Part shown: positions 17,586-26,763 of the stretch, piece by piece
Numbering within the stretch: the stretch's first letter is position 1
Layout of the letters: every line of letters starts with the position of its first letter
Virus record (IMG/VR): IMGVR_UViG_3300025130_000006
Span: 1 to 31,105 of that record
Strand: one strand, 5' to 3'
From: a virus
Length of the DNA stretch: 31,105 nucleotides
The notes under the pieces: generated by a model
Seen by the model: the letters and a program-made list of their open reading frames with translations, nothing else
Told to the model about the DNA's origin: nothing
The model's database searches: none
Translations under genes and position numbers: made by a program

Positions 17586-17920
17586 CGGGTGCTCCGGTGA
17601 ACGACATCGAGGACGTCCGCGCCGTGCTCGGCGAGGCGGTGTTCGCGCTGTTCCTCGTCGCCGTCATCGCGGGCATCCTCACCTTCGTGCTGCTGCGCGC
17701 CGCGTCGAAGCGCGCCGACGCGATGGTGACGATCAGCCTGTCGGTGCTGACACTGGTGTCCATCGTCGGGTTCATCGCCACCGGCAGCGAGACGCTGGGC
17801 ACGCTTGCGGGGGCCGGGATCGGAGCCTTGGCCGGGGCGTTGACGAACCTGTTCGGCCAAGGCCCGTCCGATGAGCCTCCTGGCGATACGCTGGGGGGGC
17901 CGTCGAGCAAGGAGGGCTGA
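17582..17920 (+). CDS. Membrane protein, two to three spans
   Basis: This gene codes for 112 aa from GTG 17582 (overlap GTGA). The spans are about residues 15-37 (LGEAVFALFLVAVIAGILTF), 46-64 (MVTISLSVLTLVSIVGFIA) and a Gly/Ala-rich 68-90 (GTLAGAGIGALAGALTNLF). The tail is hydrophilic (GPSDEPPGDTLGG). Hydrophobic proteins within tail modules can be holins or DNA-injection proteins. The small size and the charged tail fit a holin, but the endolysin is 11 kb away, so this stays open. Confidence 0.6.
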   Translation: MTGAPVNDIEDVRAVLGEAVFALFLVAVIAGILTFVLLRAASKRADAMVTISLSVLTLVSIVGFIATGSETLGTLAGAGIGALAGALTNLFGQGPSDEPPGDTLGGPSSKEG

Positions 17921-18765
17921 TGGGCTGCGTCCCGTACGACCCGGACATGGCGTGCTGCGACGACTGGACGTCTCACGACGCGGCCCTGCGGCAGCGTGCG
18001 ACGGCGCTGGCGTGGTCGGCGCTGCGGCACCTGACCGCCGGGCGGGTCGGGAACTGCCCGGTCCTGATCCGGCCCTGCCGCAGCGGGTGTGTCGGCGCGT
18101 CCGACAGCGTGCTCAACCCGGACTACCGGGACGGCAAGTGGTACAACACCGTCTGCGGCACCTGCGGCGGCACCGGCTGCTCCTGCTCGTCGGTGTGCGA
18201 GGTCGTCCTTCCCGGCGAGGTCGCCGCCGTGGGTGCGGTGTTCCTCGGCGGGGCGCGGCTGGACGAGACGGCGTGGCGGGTGGACAACGGCAACCGCCTG
18301 GTCCGCACCGACGGCGACTGCTGGCCGACCTGCCAGGACATGAGCCAGGCGTGGGACGGCCCGGACGCCTTCTCGGTGGTGTTCCTGCCGGGCGTGTGGC
18401 CCGGCCCGGACGGGCTGTGGGCGGCCGGGGTGCTCGCCTGCGAGTTCGCCAAGGCGTGCACGGGCGCCAAGTGCCGCCTGCCGTCGTCGGTGCGATCGCT
18501 GACCCGCCAGGGCTTGTCGATGTCGTTCACCGAGGGCATGTTCGCCGGGGGGCAGACCGGCATCCGCGAGGTGGACGCCTACGTCGCGTCACTGAACCCG
18601 TTCCACGTGAAGGTGCCGTCGCGGGTGTGGTCGCCCGACCTGGCCGCGTCGAACGGCCGGTACCAGACGCAGGGCTCGTCGTGGCCGCCGTTCATGCTGC
18701 CCGCCGGGACAGGCCCGTTCTCGTGGCACTTCGCCACCCCGTTCGACCGAGTGTCGCAGCCGTGA
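17920..18765 (+). CDS. Head-to-tail connector/adaptor-like protein
   Basis: This gene codes for 281 aa. ATG 17920 shares its A with the previous stop, and GGAGGG lies just upstream. It is Cys-rich at the start (MACCDDWTSH; CPVLIRPCRSGC; VCGTCGGTGCSCSSVC), with paired CxxC motifs that may hold Zn. Then comes VCEVVLPGEVAAVGAVFLGG, LFWP-type strands, VLACEFAKACTGAKCRLPSSVRSLTRQG, and a C-terminal FHVKVPSRVWSPDL. This arrangement (a few helices, Cys pairs, then a conserved RLPSSV segment with SMSF) matches actinophage proteins annotated as head-to-tail adaptors. The role is assigned by synteny. Confidence 0.65.
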   Translation: MGCVPYDPDMACCDDWTSHDAALRQRATALAWSALRHLTAGRVGNCPVLIRPCRSGCVGASDSVLNPDYRDGKWYNTVCGTCGGTGCSCSSVCEVVLPGEVAAVGAVFLGGARLDETAWRVDNGNRLVRTDGDCWPTCQDMSQAWDGPDAFSVVFLPGVWPGPDGLWAAGVLACEFAKACTGAKCRLPSSVRSLTRQGLSMSFTEGMFAGGQTGIREVDAYVASLNPFHVKVPSRVWSPDLAASNGRYQTQGSSWPPFMLPAGTGPFSWHFATPFDRVSQP

Positions 18766-19268
18766 CGCAGGCCCCCAACCCGCCGCTGCCGTGGATCGCA
18801 GAACGGCTCCTGGTGCTACGCCAGTGCGTCTGCGACGCGCTGGCGTCCACCCATGCCGGGCCGACCTGCTGGTGTGGCATCTGGCCTGGGTCGGAGGTGT
18901 CATGGGAGTTCTGCGGCGAGTGCTCGGGGGGCCGATGCGGGATGGGCTTCGTCCGCCTCGACGGCATGTACACGTCGTCGGGGTTCCCGCTGCCGGACGA
19001 GAACCCCACCTGTCGGGGGCCGCTCGCCTACTCGGTGGAGGTGGGTGCGTTGCGCTGCCTGCCGGTCGCCGACGAGGACGGGGCGCTGCCCGACGAGGGC
19101 GCGCTGCTCGACTCCGCCCTCGCGCTCACCGACGACGCGCTGGCCCTGCGCCAAGCCATCGACTGCTGCTTCGGCGGCACCCTGCACGCGATGGGCGAGT
19201 GGAGTGCGGTCGGCCCGCAGGGCGGCTGTGTCGGAGGGTCCTGGTCGGTCATAGTGGGGCAGCACTGA
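18762..19268 (+). CDS. Probable head-tail stopper or tail terminator
   Basis: This gene codes for 168 aa from GTG 18762, overlapping the previous stop. It has an N-terminal helix (PWIAERLLVLRQCVCDALAS), Cys-rich loops (TCWCGIWPG, FCGECSGGRCGMGFVRLDG), and a C-terminal strand GGCVGGSWSVIVGQH. The final strand after GPQGGC resembles actinophage proteins in this slot that complete the head-tail joint. No specific family is claimed. It is coupled to the adaptor upstream and to the gene at 19268. Confidence 0.55.
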   Translation: MTQAPNPPLPWIAERLLVLRQCVCDALASTHAGPTCWCGIWPGSEVSWEFCGECSGGRCGMGFVRLDGMYTSSGFPLPDENPTCRGPLAYSVEVGALRCLPVADEDGALPDEGALLDSALALTDDALALRQAIDCCFGGTLHAMGEWSAVGPQGGCVGGSWSVIVGQH

Positions 19269-19741
19269 TGGCGACCATCAGCGCGGTGAAGGTCATCATC
19301 CGCGAGGCGGACGTCATCACCGCCCTCAACACCAAGGGTGGGGCCGTCCGCGAGTGGGTGGACGAGGTGGGCATCGACACCCTCCGCAACGCTGAGGCGT
19401 CGGCCCCGGTGAACAACCCGCTGGACGCCCGGCACCGGGGCGGCGTGACGGGCACGTATGCCGCTTCGTTCAGGTACGACCGTCGGGGCTCACGTGGCCA
19501 CCGGGTCATCGGCCGGGTGACCAACAACGCCGACCACGCCATCTACGTCGAGGAGGGGCGGGGTGCGGCCGTTACCCCGTTCCAGGGGATCAGCAACACC
19601 GGGCGTCCCATCGGCGGCCAGCGGTTCTCCTGGACGGTGTGGGGAGGGGCGATACGCAAGGTCGAGTACACCGGCCCACGGCCGGGTCACCACACGCTTC
19701 GCAAGGCTTTCGAAGCGGCCTGCGAAGTGAACGGGGTCTGA
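19268..19741 (+). CDS. Tail completion protein (HK97 gp10-like)
   Basis: This gene codes for 157 aa. The A of ATG 19268 is shared with the TGA of the previous gene. It has an N-terminal helical part (REWVDEVGIDTLRNAEASAPVNN), then GVTGTYAASFRY, RVTNNADHAIYVEEGRG, and a late GPRPGHHTLRKAFEAA. The AxYVExGtG-type segment and the terminal helix after PG-H are typical of HK97 gp10/tail-completion proteins. Its position just before the chaperones agrees. Confidence 0.75.
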   Translation: MATISAVKVIIREADVITALNTKGGAVREWVDEVGIDTLRNAEASAPVNNPLDARHRGGVTGTYAASFRYDRRGSRGHRVIGRVTNNADHAIYVEEGRGAAVTPFQGISNTGRPIGGQRFSWTVWGGAIRKVEYTGPRPGHHTLRKAFEAACEVNGV

Positions 19742-19797
19742 GATGGCTCCCAGCGAGCGGACCCGTGACGTAGTACGTTATCGACCAGGAGGTCCCC

Positions 19798-20232
19798 ATG
19801 CTGGAGTTCGTCACTGCTGCCCGTCAGCACCCCGAGTCCGCGATTGCCGATGCGGAGCCGATCACGTTCACCGTGGACGGCGAGGAGTTCACCGCCCACC
19901 CACCAACCCCCGGCCAGTTGGCTCTCATCATGGCCGCGCAGACCAGCCGCTCGATGACGGAGCGGATCGCCGCCATCATCGACTTCATGGACTGCCTGCT
20001 GGACGAGAGCGGCCAGGAACGGTTCCGCGACCGGCTGATGGACCGGGACGACCCGTTCGACGTCGAGCAGGTGCAGGAGGTCATCTCCGGGTTGATGGAG
20101 GAGTGGACGGCCCGCCCTACACAGCGGTCGTCCGACTCGTCCTCATCGCAGGCGAGCACTGGACGATCCTCGACGGTCAAGCGGCGCTCCGGGGCCACGA
20201 CCTCCTCGACCTCCCGATCCGTCGGTTCCTGA
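19798..20232 (+). CDS. Tail assembly chaperone G (upstream frame)
   Basis: This gene codes for 144 aa from ATG 19798 after CAGGAGG. It opens MLEFVTAARQHPESAIADAEPITFTVDGEEF and is acidic and helical up to about residue 105 (VEQVQEVISGLMEEWTARP). From there the frame becomes Ser/Arg-rich (SSDSSSSQASTGRSS) and looks like a shadow of the -1 frame. It lies between the tail completion and tape-measure genes, the standard place of the G/GT pair that coats the tape measure during tail assembly. Confidence 0.75.
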   Translation: MLEFVTAARQHPESAIADAEPITFTVDGEEFTAHPPTPGQLALIMAAQTSRSMTERIAAIIDFMDCLLDESGQERFRDRLMDRDDPFDVEQVQEVISGLMEEWTARPTQRSSDSSSSQASTGRSSTVKRRSGATTSSTSRSVGS

Positions 20233-20390
20233 ACGCGGTCTACGCCTGGGCCGTCGAGCGGGTCGGGGACAGGGCCGAGTTCGACGCCCTGCTCGGCGAG
20301 CAGGACCTCGGGGTTGATGTCACCCCTGAGCAGGTGCAGGAGGAACTGGCTGACTTCGGCTCCTTCATGCAGGCAGTGGGGGTGCGATGA
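19798..20390 (+). CDS. Tail assembly chaperone G-T fusion by -1 frameshift
   Basis: The -1 frame after about 20100 reads PYTAVVRLVLIAGEHWTILD, LPIRRFLNAVYAWAVERVG, DRAEFDALLGEQDLGVDV, TPEQVQEELADFGSFMQAV and ends at 20390, with good coding character where frame 1 loses it. A -1 shift around 20085-20118 would give about 197 aa. I see no canonical slippery heptamer (such as GGGAAAG). A re-pairing of CCT (20116-20118) on CCC (20115-20117) is the best guess. The ATG at 19743 in the T frame is not needed. Such frameshifting is the rule for siphovirus chaperones. Confidence 0.7.
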
Positions 20391-20408
20391 TCTGGCAGGC
20401 TGACCGTC

Positions 20409-23400
20409 ATGGCTAGGCGGATCGGAAGCGTCTACGTCACGGTCCTCGCCAACACGCGGGGCGTGTCGAAGCAGATCAGGGACGAACTGCGTAAGTCAGG
20501 TCCCGTGGTCGGCAAGGACTGGGCCGACGGGTTCAACAGGTCGCTTCGGGACGCCGAACTGTCCGAGGCGTTCTCGGACGCCGCCGACAAGATCGTCGGC
20601 GAGTGGCGGGCCAAGACGAAGGCGATGGGCAAGTCGGTCCGCTACGGGATCGCCGACGCACGTCTCGCCGAGCAGATGGAAGGTGAACTCGAAGCGTTCC
20701 TGAAGTCGTTCAACCGAGCCCTGCCCAAGCGGCTGCAAGTCACGATGGAGGCTGCCGCCAACGGGATCGCACGATCCCTGGAGGGGGCGCTGAAGCGGGT
20801 CGAGGCCGAGGAGAGACGTGTCGTCCAGGACACGGAGCGTGCCATCCAGGCGTTGGACAAGCAGCGGGCAGCGGCGTACCTGAAGCAGTTCCAGGACGCC
20901 GAGCGCGAGCAGGCCCGGCTGGCGGCCGAGGCGGAGAAGGAGAGGAAGCGACGGCTCGACTTCGCCGACCGCATCGAGCGGACCCTGGTCCGGCAGAACA
21001 CCCTGGGCTCGGTCAACCTGTCGCTGGACCAGGCGCAGGTCGCGCTGGAGAAGTTGATGCTCGACCTTCAGGCCGGGCGGGTCGTCAACATCCGTGATGC
21101 CCAGGTCGAGTACACCCGCCTGACGACGATCATCGCCGAGCAGAACCGAGTCCTGCGTCAGCAGTCCGAGGCTGCCAACCGGACCGAGAGGTCCATGTTC
21201 AGGGCTGCCACGTCGTTCAGGGACGCTCTGCGCCGGGCCGGGACCGGCGGCTTCTTCGACAACGCGACCAACGTGCTCGCCGGGCTGACGAGCATCTCAC
21301 TGGTGGCGGCCAGGGTCGCGCGCCGCGCCGTGGAGGGGTTCATCGACCTCGGCGACGCCATCAGCCGGGTCGGCGACCGCCTGTCCAGCACAGGCACGAA
21401 TGCGTTCACCCGCAGCATCGGGGCGCTCGGCAAGACCGTCGGAGCGGCCATCTCGGCACTCGGCCCGTGGGGGCAGGCCATCGCCGCCGCCGCCGCTGCT
21501 GTCGTCGGCCTGGTCGCCGGGTTCCAAGCCCTGGGCGCAGTTGCCGCCGCCATCTCCGCCACCGCCGGGGTTCTGCTCTCCCTCTCCTCCGCAGCGACCT
21601 ACGCCGCCGGGTCGCTGGCCGCGCTGCTGCCGTTGGCCGCTGGCCTGGGCGCTGCCGCAGCGACCATCTTCGTCGGCTTCGAGAACGTCCCCGGAGCCAT
21701 CAAGGCCTTCTCTGCTGCACTGAAGGAGTCGGACCCGGAGAAGAAGGCCGAGGCGCTGGAGAGGTATGCCGACGCGCTGGGCCTGCTCACCCCGAACGCA
21801 CGCACCGCCGTGCAAGCACTGGAACCGCTCATCAAACGGTTCGGGGACCTGCGTTCCGCCGTGCAGGAGAAGTTGTTCGCCGGTCTGGCGGAGGAGATCG
21901 GCGGCCTCGGTGTCCTGTTCGACAAGGTGGAGGCCGGTCTGCTCGGAGTCGCAGACACGCTGAACGAGGCCTTCAAGGCCCTGTCGGGCATCTTCAGGGA
22001 GCCGAAGTTCCTCGCCGACCTGCGGAAGAACTTCGAGGGCCTGCGCCCGATCATCCTCAACATGACGACCGCGACCGGGAACTTCCTGTCCGGCGTCAAC
22101 AGCCTCATCACGTCGCTGCTACCAGCCGGGGAAACGCTGTCCGGCTGGTTCGCCGACATCGCCGAGACGTTCAAGGGGTGGACGCAATCCGCACGCGGCA
22201 AGAACACCATCGCCGACTTCATGGAGAGGGCGTTCGAGTCGGCCGGGAAGATCAAGGACATCTTGCTCCAGGTCGGGTCGGCCATCGGCACGTTGTTCTC
22301 CGGCTCCTACGGCTCGGGCCAGTCGTTCCTCGACGCCCTGCTGGTCAAGGCGCAGGAGTTCGCCGACTGGGCGCGGCAGGTCACCGCCAGCGGCCAACTG
22401 GAACGCTGGCTGGAGGACGTGAGGGAGATCGCTGGCGATGTCGCCGAGGTCGTCGGTGACATCGCCAAGGCGTTCGACCAACTCGACAACCCCGGCACCC
22501 GCTCCTTCCTCGGCGACGTCATCACCATCTTCGGCGACATCATCGAGGCCATCGGGGCCATCGCTGCGGCCATCGAGAACCCGACCTGGACGAGCCTCGG
22601 CGAGGCGCTGGCGCGACCGTTCATCACGTTCGCGGACATCGTGGGCTCCATCTTGGAGAACGTGCCGGGGATGCAGGGCCTGGGGAGCGCGCTGAAGAAC
22701 GCCGCCGACCAGGCGGAGCGTCTGCTGGAGCCGAAGGGTGCCGACTCTGCCTTCGACTGGGCTGCCATCGGTCTAGACGCCCTGATCGCCCTGAAGGACC
22801 AGGGCGTCCTCACCAACCAGGAACTCGACTTCATCATCAACGAGAGGGACGCGCCGAACTTCCCGCTGGTGCTGAAGAACAAGTTGGAGTCGCTAAAGAC
22901 CCAGGGGCTCATCACCGACGAGCAGTTGGCTGCCATCGTCGGCGACCGCACCCTGTCGTCCTGGCCGGAGGCTCTCGCCGGGGCGCTCCTCAACGACACG
23001 ACGACGGCGCAGGGCACGTCCGCCGCGCTCGCCACCGTGGTCGGCAACCGCCCGCTGCCGCCGTGGCTGCAGAACATGCTCGTGCAACTGGGGTCGGTCG
23101 GCCAGCAGGCCATCATCACCCAGGGCCGGATCGCGGCCATCCCCAACGACAAGCAGGTCCGCATCGGCATCACCGAGACGGGGTACAACGTCGTCTACGG
23201 CAAGGTCCGGTCGATCCTCGACCAGAACGGCAAGGTCGTCAACATCATCATCAAGGGGACGTCGGCCGGGACAGGTCCGGGCGGTCCCGCCAACCCGAAC
23301 TCCGCGTCGGGCGGGCTGTTCACGAACCCGTCGGCCAGGATCATCGGGGAGAACGGCCCCGAGGCGCTCATCCCGCTGTCCCGCCCGCTCGGCCAGGTGG

Positions 23401-23582
23401 ACCGTTCGGTGCGCGGGCTCGCCGCCCTGATCCGCCAGGGCGGCAGGGGTGTCCAGGCGTCGCAGGGCAAGACGGCCGGTAAGACGGTGAACGTCACCAT
23501 GAACGTCTACCCTGCACAGGCAGACCCGGAGGCCGTCGCGGCGGCGGTGATGAGCCGGGCCGTGACACTGGCGAGGACGTGA
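20409..23582 (+). CDS. Tape measure protein
   Basis: This gene codes for 1057 aa. The ATG at 20409 has only a weak SD (GGCAGG), and a 9-codon open frame, 20387-20416, bridges it to the chaperone stop. The N-terminal third (about 1-270) is helical coiled coil with repeated R/E/A/Q (DAEREQARLAAEAEKERKRRLD). The middle (about 345-420) has long Ala/Gly-rich hydrophobic segments (AAAAAAVVGLVAGFQALGAV) that may insert into the host membrane. The C-terminus (about 950-1057) has GPGGPANPNSASGGLF, EALIPLSRPLGQVDRSV and a final TVNVTMNVYPAQADPEAV. It sets tail length and escorts DNA. By the usual rule of about 0.15 nm per residue the tail would be near 160 nm. Confidence 0.9.
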   Translation: MARRIGSVYVTVLANTRGVSKQIRDELRKSGPVVGKDWADGFNRSLRDAELSEAFSDAADKIVGEWRAKTKAMGKSVRYGIADARLAEQMEGELEAFLKSFNRALPKRLQVTMEAAANGIARSLEGALKRVEAEERRVVQDTERAIQALDKQRAAAYLKQFQDAEREQARLAAEAEKERKRRLDFADRIERTLVRQNTLGSVNLSLDQAQVALEKLMLDLQAGRVVNIRDAQVEYTRLTTIIAEQNRVLRQQSEAANRTERSMFRAATSFRDALRRAGTGGFFDNATNVLAGLTSISLVAARVARRAVEGFIDLGDAISRVGDRLSSTGTNAFTRSIGALGKTVGAAISALGPWGQAIAAAAAAVVGLVAGFQALGAVAAAISATAGVLLSLSSAATYAAGSLAALLPLAAGLGAAAATIFVGFENVPGAIKAFSAALKESDPEKKAEALERYADALGLLTPNARTAVQALEPLIKRFGDLRSAVQEKLFAGLAEEIGGLGVLFDKVEAGLLGVADTLNEAFKALSGIFREPKFLADLRKNFEGLRPIILNMTTATGNFLSGVNSLITSLLPAGETLSGWFADIAETFKGWTQSARGKNTIADFMERAFESAGKIKDILLQVGSAIGTLFSGSYGSGQSFLDALLVKAQEFADWARQVTASGQLERWLEDVREIAGDVAEVVGDIAKAFDQLDNPGTRSFLGDVITIFGDIIEAIGAIAAAIENPTWTSLGEALARPFITFADIVGSILENVPGMQGLGSALKNAADQAERLLEPKGADSAFDWAAIGLDALIALKDQGVLTNQELDFIINERDAPNFPLVLKNKLESLKTQGLITDEQLAAIVGDRTLSSWPEALAGALLNDTTTAQGTSAALATVVGNRPLPPWLQNMLVQLGSVGQQAIITQGRIAAIPNDKQVRIGITETGYNVVYGKVRSILDQNGKVVNIIIKGTSAGTGPGGPANPNSASGGLFTNPSARIIGENGPEALIPLSRPLGQVDRSVRGLAALIRQGGRGVQASQGKTAGKTVNVTMNVYPAQADPEAVAAAVMSRAVTLART

Positions 23583-23586
23583 TCGC

Positions 23587-25038
23587 GTGCTGCACGAGTG
23601 GCTTCGCTACAACGGTGTCGAGATCGCGAACGCGCTACGCACGGAGGCGTACGTGGCGTCGTTCGGGCTGCCAGCGTTCAAGGGGTGCTCGGAGTGCCCG
23701 TCGGTGTTCGACGCGCTGCGGCACGAGTGGACCTACGGAGATGTCGCTCGGGACTACCTGTCGTACCAGGAGGTGCTGGACCGTTACAGCGACTACGCCG
23801 ACCTGCGGGGCGGGGCGTCCGGCGAGCCGTACTCCAGCCCGCAGCAGGACCGCGCCCCGTGGTACGACGTGGACAACGCGGACACGTGGGGGTTCCTCGG
23901 CTTCTACGTGCTGGAGGTCGTCGGCCTGGACGACTCGACCCGGACCGCGACGGTCACCGAGCGGGTCGCCGACGGGGCGTCGGTCGGTCGCATCCGGGCC
24001 AAGTCGCGCAGCATCTACGTGCGCGGCCTGCTCGTCGGCCTGGACGACGCCTCGGTGCAGGCGGGCATGTCGTGGCTGGAGAGTGTGACCAGCCCGCCGT
24101 TCTGCAACCCGTTGCCAGCGTGCGTCGGGCCGACGCTGGAGTTCTTCGCGGCCTGCCCGGTCACCTGCGCGTCGGCCCCGGACTGCTACGACGACTGCGC
24201 CGCGCCGTACCGCCGCCAGGTGTTCGACGCCTACGTGGTGGACGGCCCGCGTGTGATCGAGAAGTACACGCCCACCGAGGGGGTGATGTGGGAGGTCGAG
24301 TTCACCGTGGTGGCGGGCAACCCGTGGGTGTACGGGTCGAGCGTGGTCATCTACGACCCGGACAACCAGCACGTCGGGCCGTCGTACGGGCCGTTCGACT
24401 CGGCCGACTTCGGCACGGACTTCGACCAGGGTGTTCCCCGACCGCCGCTGAACCCCACCCCCACGGTCACCCAGGTTGCTCGTGGTGCGCCGCTGGTGGC
24501 CGGGGTGCCTGCGGTGTCGTCGGCGACATCGTGCCTCACCGACCCGGCGTGCCCACCTACGCCAGCGTTCCCCGGCGCGCCGCAGTCGGTGGGAGTGGGC
24601 TGCCGACCCGAGCACACCGGGCAGTGGCGGCGCAAGACGTTCGTGGTGCGGGCCGAGCAGGTGCCGCAGTGGGCGGTGGCGGTGCCGGTGCTCACGCTGG
24701 AGTTGCCCGCCTCGTCTCAGGGGTTGCGCGACATCACCGTGTCGTTCTACCAGCGGCCGTTCGTCGCCCCGGCCAGCCAGATGAGGGTGTCGTGGCTGGC
24801 CGGGGGCGCGCAGTTGCAGTTGGACGGAGCCCGCGACCAGATCATGCTCGACTGTGGCGGCGACGTGGTGCGGGCCGAGCATGCCGTGAGCACACCCACC
24901 ACCCCAGGCCAGTTCCGGTGGCCGCTGGTGTCGTGCGGTGACGAGTGGATGATGACGGTCGAGGTGCCGGACACCGTGTCGGCGGCAGACTTCGACGCGC
25001 TGAAGGTGACGGCGCTGCTGCGGGTGCGGCACCTGTGA
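23587..25038 (+). CDS. Minor tail protein (distal tail-like)
   Basis: This gene codes for 483 aa from GTG 23587, 4 bp after the tape measure stop. It opens MLHEWLRYNGVEIANALRTEAYVASFGLP, typical of siphovirus Dit/minor tail proteins that attach below the tube. It continues with VGRIRAKSRSIYVRG, Cys-rich CNPLPACVGPTLEFFAAC and PDCYDDCAAPYRRQVFDAYVV, then FTVVAGNPWVYG, and a C-terminal beta domain (FVVRAEQVPQWAVAVPVL, MTVEVPDTVSAADFD) that could be a galectin or Ig type. Cys pairs suggest disulfides in the extracellular virion. It overlaps the next gene by 4 bp. Confidence 0.75.
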   Translation: MLHEWLRYNGVEIANALRTEAYVASFGLPAFKGCSECPSVFDALRHEWTYGDVARDYLSYQEVLDRYSDYADLRGGASGEPYSSPQQDRAPWYDVDNADTWGFLGFYVLEVVGLDDSTRTATVTERVADGASVGRIRAKSRSIYVRGLLVGLDDASVQAGMSWLESVTSPPFCNPLPACVGPTLEFFAACPVTCASAPDCYDDCAAPYRRQVFDAYVVDGPRVIEKYTPTEGVMWEVEFTVVAGNPWVYGSSVVIYDPDNQHVGPSYGPFDSADFGTDFDQGVPRPPLNPTPTVTQVARGAPLVAGVPAVSSATSCLTDPACPPTPAFPGAPQSVGVGCRPEHTGQWRRKTFVVRAEQVPQWAVAVPVLTLELPASSQGLRDITVSFYQRPFVAPASQMRVSWLAGGAQLQLDGARDQIMLDCGGDVVRAEHAVSTPTTPGQFRWPLVSCGDEWMMTVEVPDTVSAADFDALKVTALLRVRHL

Positions 25039-26144
25039 GCGGCGGCGTGCTGGGCGTCGGCTACCACGAGGTGTGGATCGCCGACCGTGGCGGAACCCGC
25101 ATGGTGGGCCGAGTCACGGGCGTCACGTCACTGTCGTACGACCGGGTTCGTGACGACATCTCGCGTGCGCTGGTGCGGGTGGAGTCACCGGACACGGCGT
25201 GCTGCGACCTGCTCGCCGAAACGCGCACGGTGCGCCACGAGGTGGTGATCTTCCGCAACGGCGAGCGGGTGTGGGAGGGGCCGATCACCCGGCTGGAGTA
25301 CACCGACGACATGGTGGAGATAGAGGCGCAGGACGTGCTGTGGTTCGCCTCCCGCGCAGCACTGGAGCAGACCCTGGACTACCGCTCACCGAGGGTGACG
25401 TCCGTCGTCACCGTCATCGGCGTCATCCTCAGAGACGCCTTCGGCCCACCCGACTCGTCCGGGTTCAACGTGTACCCGTTCCTGACGCCCATCGTCGGCC
25501 CTGGGGACCCGCGCACCGCAGCCGAGTACCTGGCCTACTCGACCACTGTGTGGGCGTTGCTCGACAAGTTCGCCGTATCGTCGGGCATCGACTACACGGT
25601 GGTCGGCCGTCGCATCCTGTGGTGGGACACCCACCTGCGGGCGCACGTGCTGCCACCGCTGAACGACACGCACTTCCAGGAGTCCATCGTCGTGTCCGAG
25701 TACGGCTCGGAACTCGCCACCCGGTCCTACGTCACGAACAACACCGGATACGCCTCCGTCGCAACCGCCGACCAGCAGTGGACCGCCTACTACGGGCTGA
25801 TCGACAACGTCGTCACCAACTACGAGGAGGCGAAGGGGACGGACGCGCCGACACCCGCCGAGGCGGAGGCCATGCTGGAGCAGGCCCGGCGTGACATCGA
25901 CGGCAGGACGCCAGCACCGGTCAGGCTCAGGCTGCCCGGCGCGGTGTCGCTGGCACCCGACTTCCCCGTGCCGTTCGCGCAGTTGATACCCGGCGCATGG
26001 TCGCGGCTCACCGCGACTCGCACCTGCCGGAACGTGTCGCAGTGGCAGAAGTTGAACAAGGTGTCCGTCCTCGACGATGCGGGCGGTGAGCGCGTCTCCA
26101 TCGAGATGACCTCGGCGCCTGTGGCTGCGGTGGACCTGCCGTGA
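25035..26144 (+). CDS. Minor tail protein (baseplate hub/Tal-like)
   Basis: This gene codes for 369 aa from GTG 25035, overlapping the previous stop. It begins GVGYHEVWIADRGGTRMVG, a strand-rich start like phage hub proteins (gp27-type), with VRHEVVIFRNGERVWEGPITRL, DDMVEIEAQDVLWFASRAAL, a central VWALLDKFAVSSGIDYTVVG, and VVSEYGSELATRSYVTNNTG. The last part (DIDGRTPAPVRLRLPGAVSL, CRNVSQWQKLNKVSVLDDAG) resembles the fourth domain of such hubs. It anchors the receptor-binding apparatus and opens the tube. The specific family is inferred from order and layout. Confidence 0.72.
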   Translation: MSGGVLGVGYHEVWIADRGGTRMVGRVTGVTSLSYDRVRDDISRALVRVESPDTACCDLLAETRTVRHEVVIFRNGERVWEGPITRLEYTDDMVEIEAQDVLWFASRAALEQTLDYRSPRVTSVVTVIGVILRDAFGPPDSSGFNVYPFLTPIVGPGDPRTAAEYLAYSTTVWALLDKFAVSSGIDYTVVGRRILWWDTHLRAHVLPPLNDTHFQESIVVSEYGSELATRSYVTNNTGYASVATADQQWTAYYGLIDNVVTNYEEAKGTDAPTPAEAEAMLEQARRDIDGRTPAPVRLRLPGAVSLAPDFPVPFAQLIPGAWSRLTATRTCRNVSQWQKLNKVSVLDDAGGERVSIEMTSAPVAAVDLP

Positions 26145-26734
26145 TCGGCAGCCTCGGCGACATCGTGGCGTGGATGCGGACCGTGGAGCGACGCCTCGCC
26201 GCGTTGGAGCAGCGCAGCCCGTACGGGGCCGGTGCTGCGCTGGTGTCCGTCGGGCACCTGTACCTGGGGCTGTCCATCGGCTCCGACCCTGGGCTGTGGA
26301 ACCTGTTCTGGCGGGCACCCGTCCACGCCGACCCGCAGTCACCCGTGACGGCGGTGCAGGGCGACAGGCTGTGCGTGACGTGGCGTGGCGCGACCTCCCA
26401 GTTCCAGCGGTTCGGGCTGGGCGAGACGACTCTCCCGCCGGGCGGGTCGCTGCGGGTCACGATGGACGTGGACACCACGATTCCGTTGCAGATGGAGTTG
26501 TCGGTGCTTGTCGCTGGCAGCGGCCACGCCGACTACTTCGCACCGGGCGTGACCGTCTACAACGACCCGGACCTGAACGACGTGCCGGTGGGGACGAGCA
26601 GGCAGGTGTTCGTGATGCCGGTTCCGAACGTGCAGCCGGGCACGACGATGCAGCCCTACGTGGTCATGTTCCCACCGCCATCGGCGGCGGGAACCACGTG
26701 CGTGTCCGCTGTGGCCGCTACCGTAAGTACCTGA
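26141..26734 (+). CDS. Minor tail protein
   Basis: This gene codes for 197 aa from GTG 26141 (GTGA overlap). It has an N-terminal helix IGSLGDIVAWMRTVERRLAALEQRS, a likely trimeric coiled coil. A beta-rich C-terminal domain follows with GLWNLFWRAPVHADPQSPV, DTTIPLQMELSVLVAGSG and PVPNVQPGTTMQPYVVMF. The short coiled-coil-plus-beta build suits a small fibre or baseplate protein. No family is recognised. Confidence 0.65.
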   Translation: MIGSLGDIVAWMRTVERRLAALEQRSPYGAGAALVSVGHLYLGLSIGSDPGLWNLFWRAPVHADPQSPVTAVQGDRLCVTWRGATSQFQRFGLGETTLPPGGSLRVTMDVDTTIPLQMELSVLVAGSGHADYFAPGVTVYNDPDLNDVPVGTSRQVFVMPVPNVQPGTTMQPYVVMFPPPSAAGTTCVSAVAATVST

Positions 26735-26763
26735 TGGTCGTCTAGTAGGAACAGAGGGAGCCG

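Noticed and set aside
19743-19797. ATG 19743 as independent start of the T-frame protein
   Set aside because: The region up to about 20100 in that frame has Arg/His-rich shadow composition and no SD. The frameshift explanation fits better.
20387-20416. Nine-codon frame MIWQADRHG between chaperone and tape measure
   Set aside because: It may couple translation across the gap, but it is too short to call a gene.
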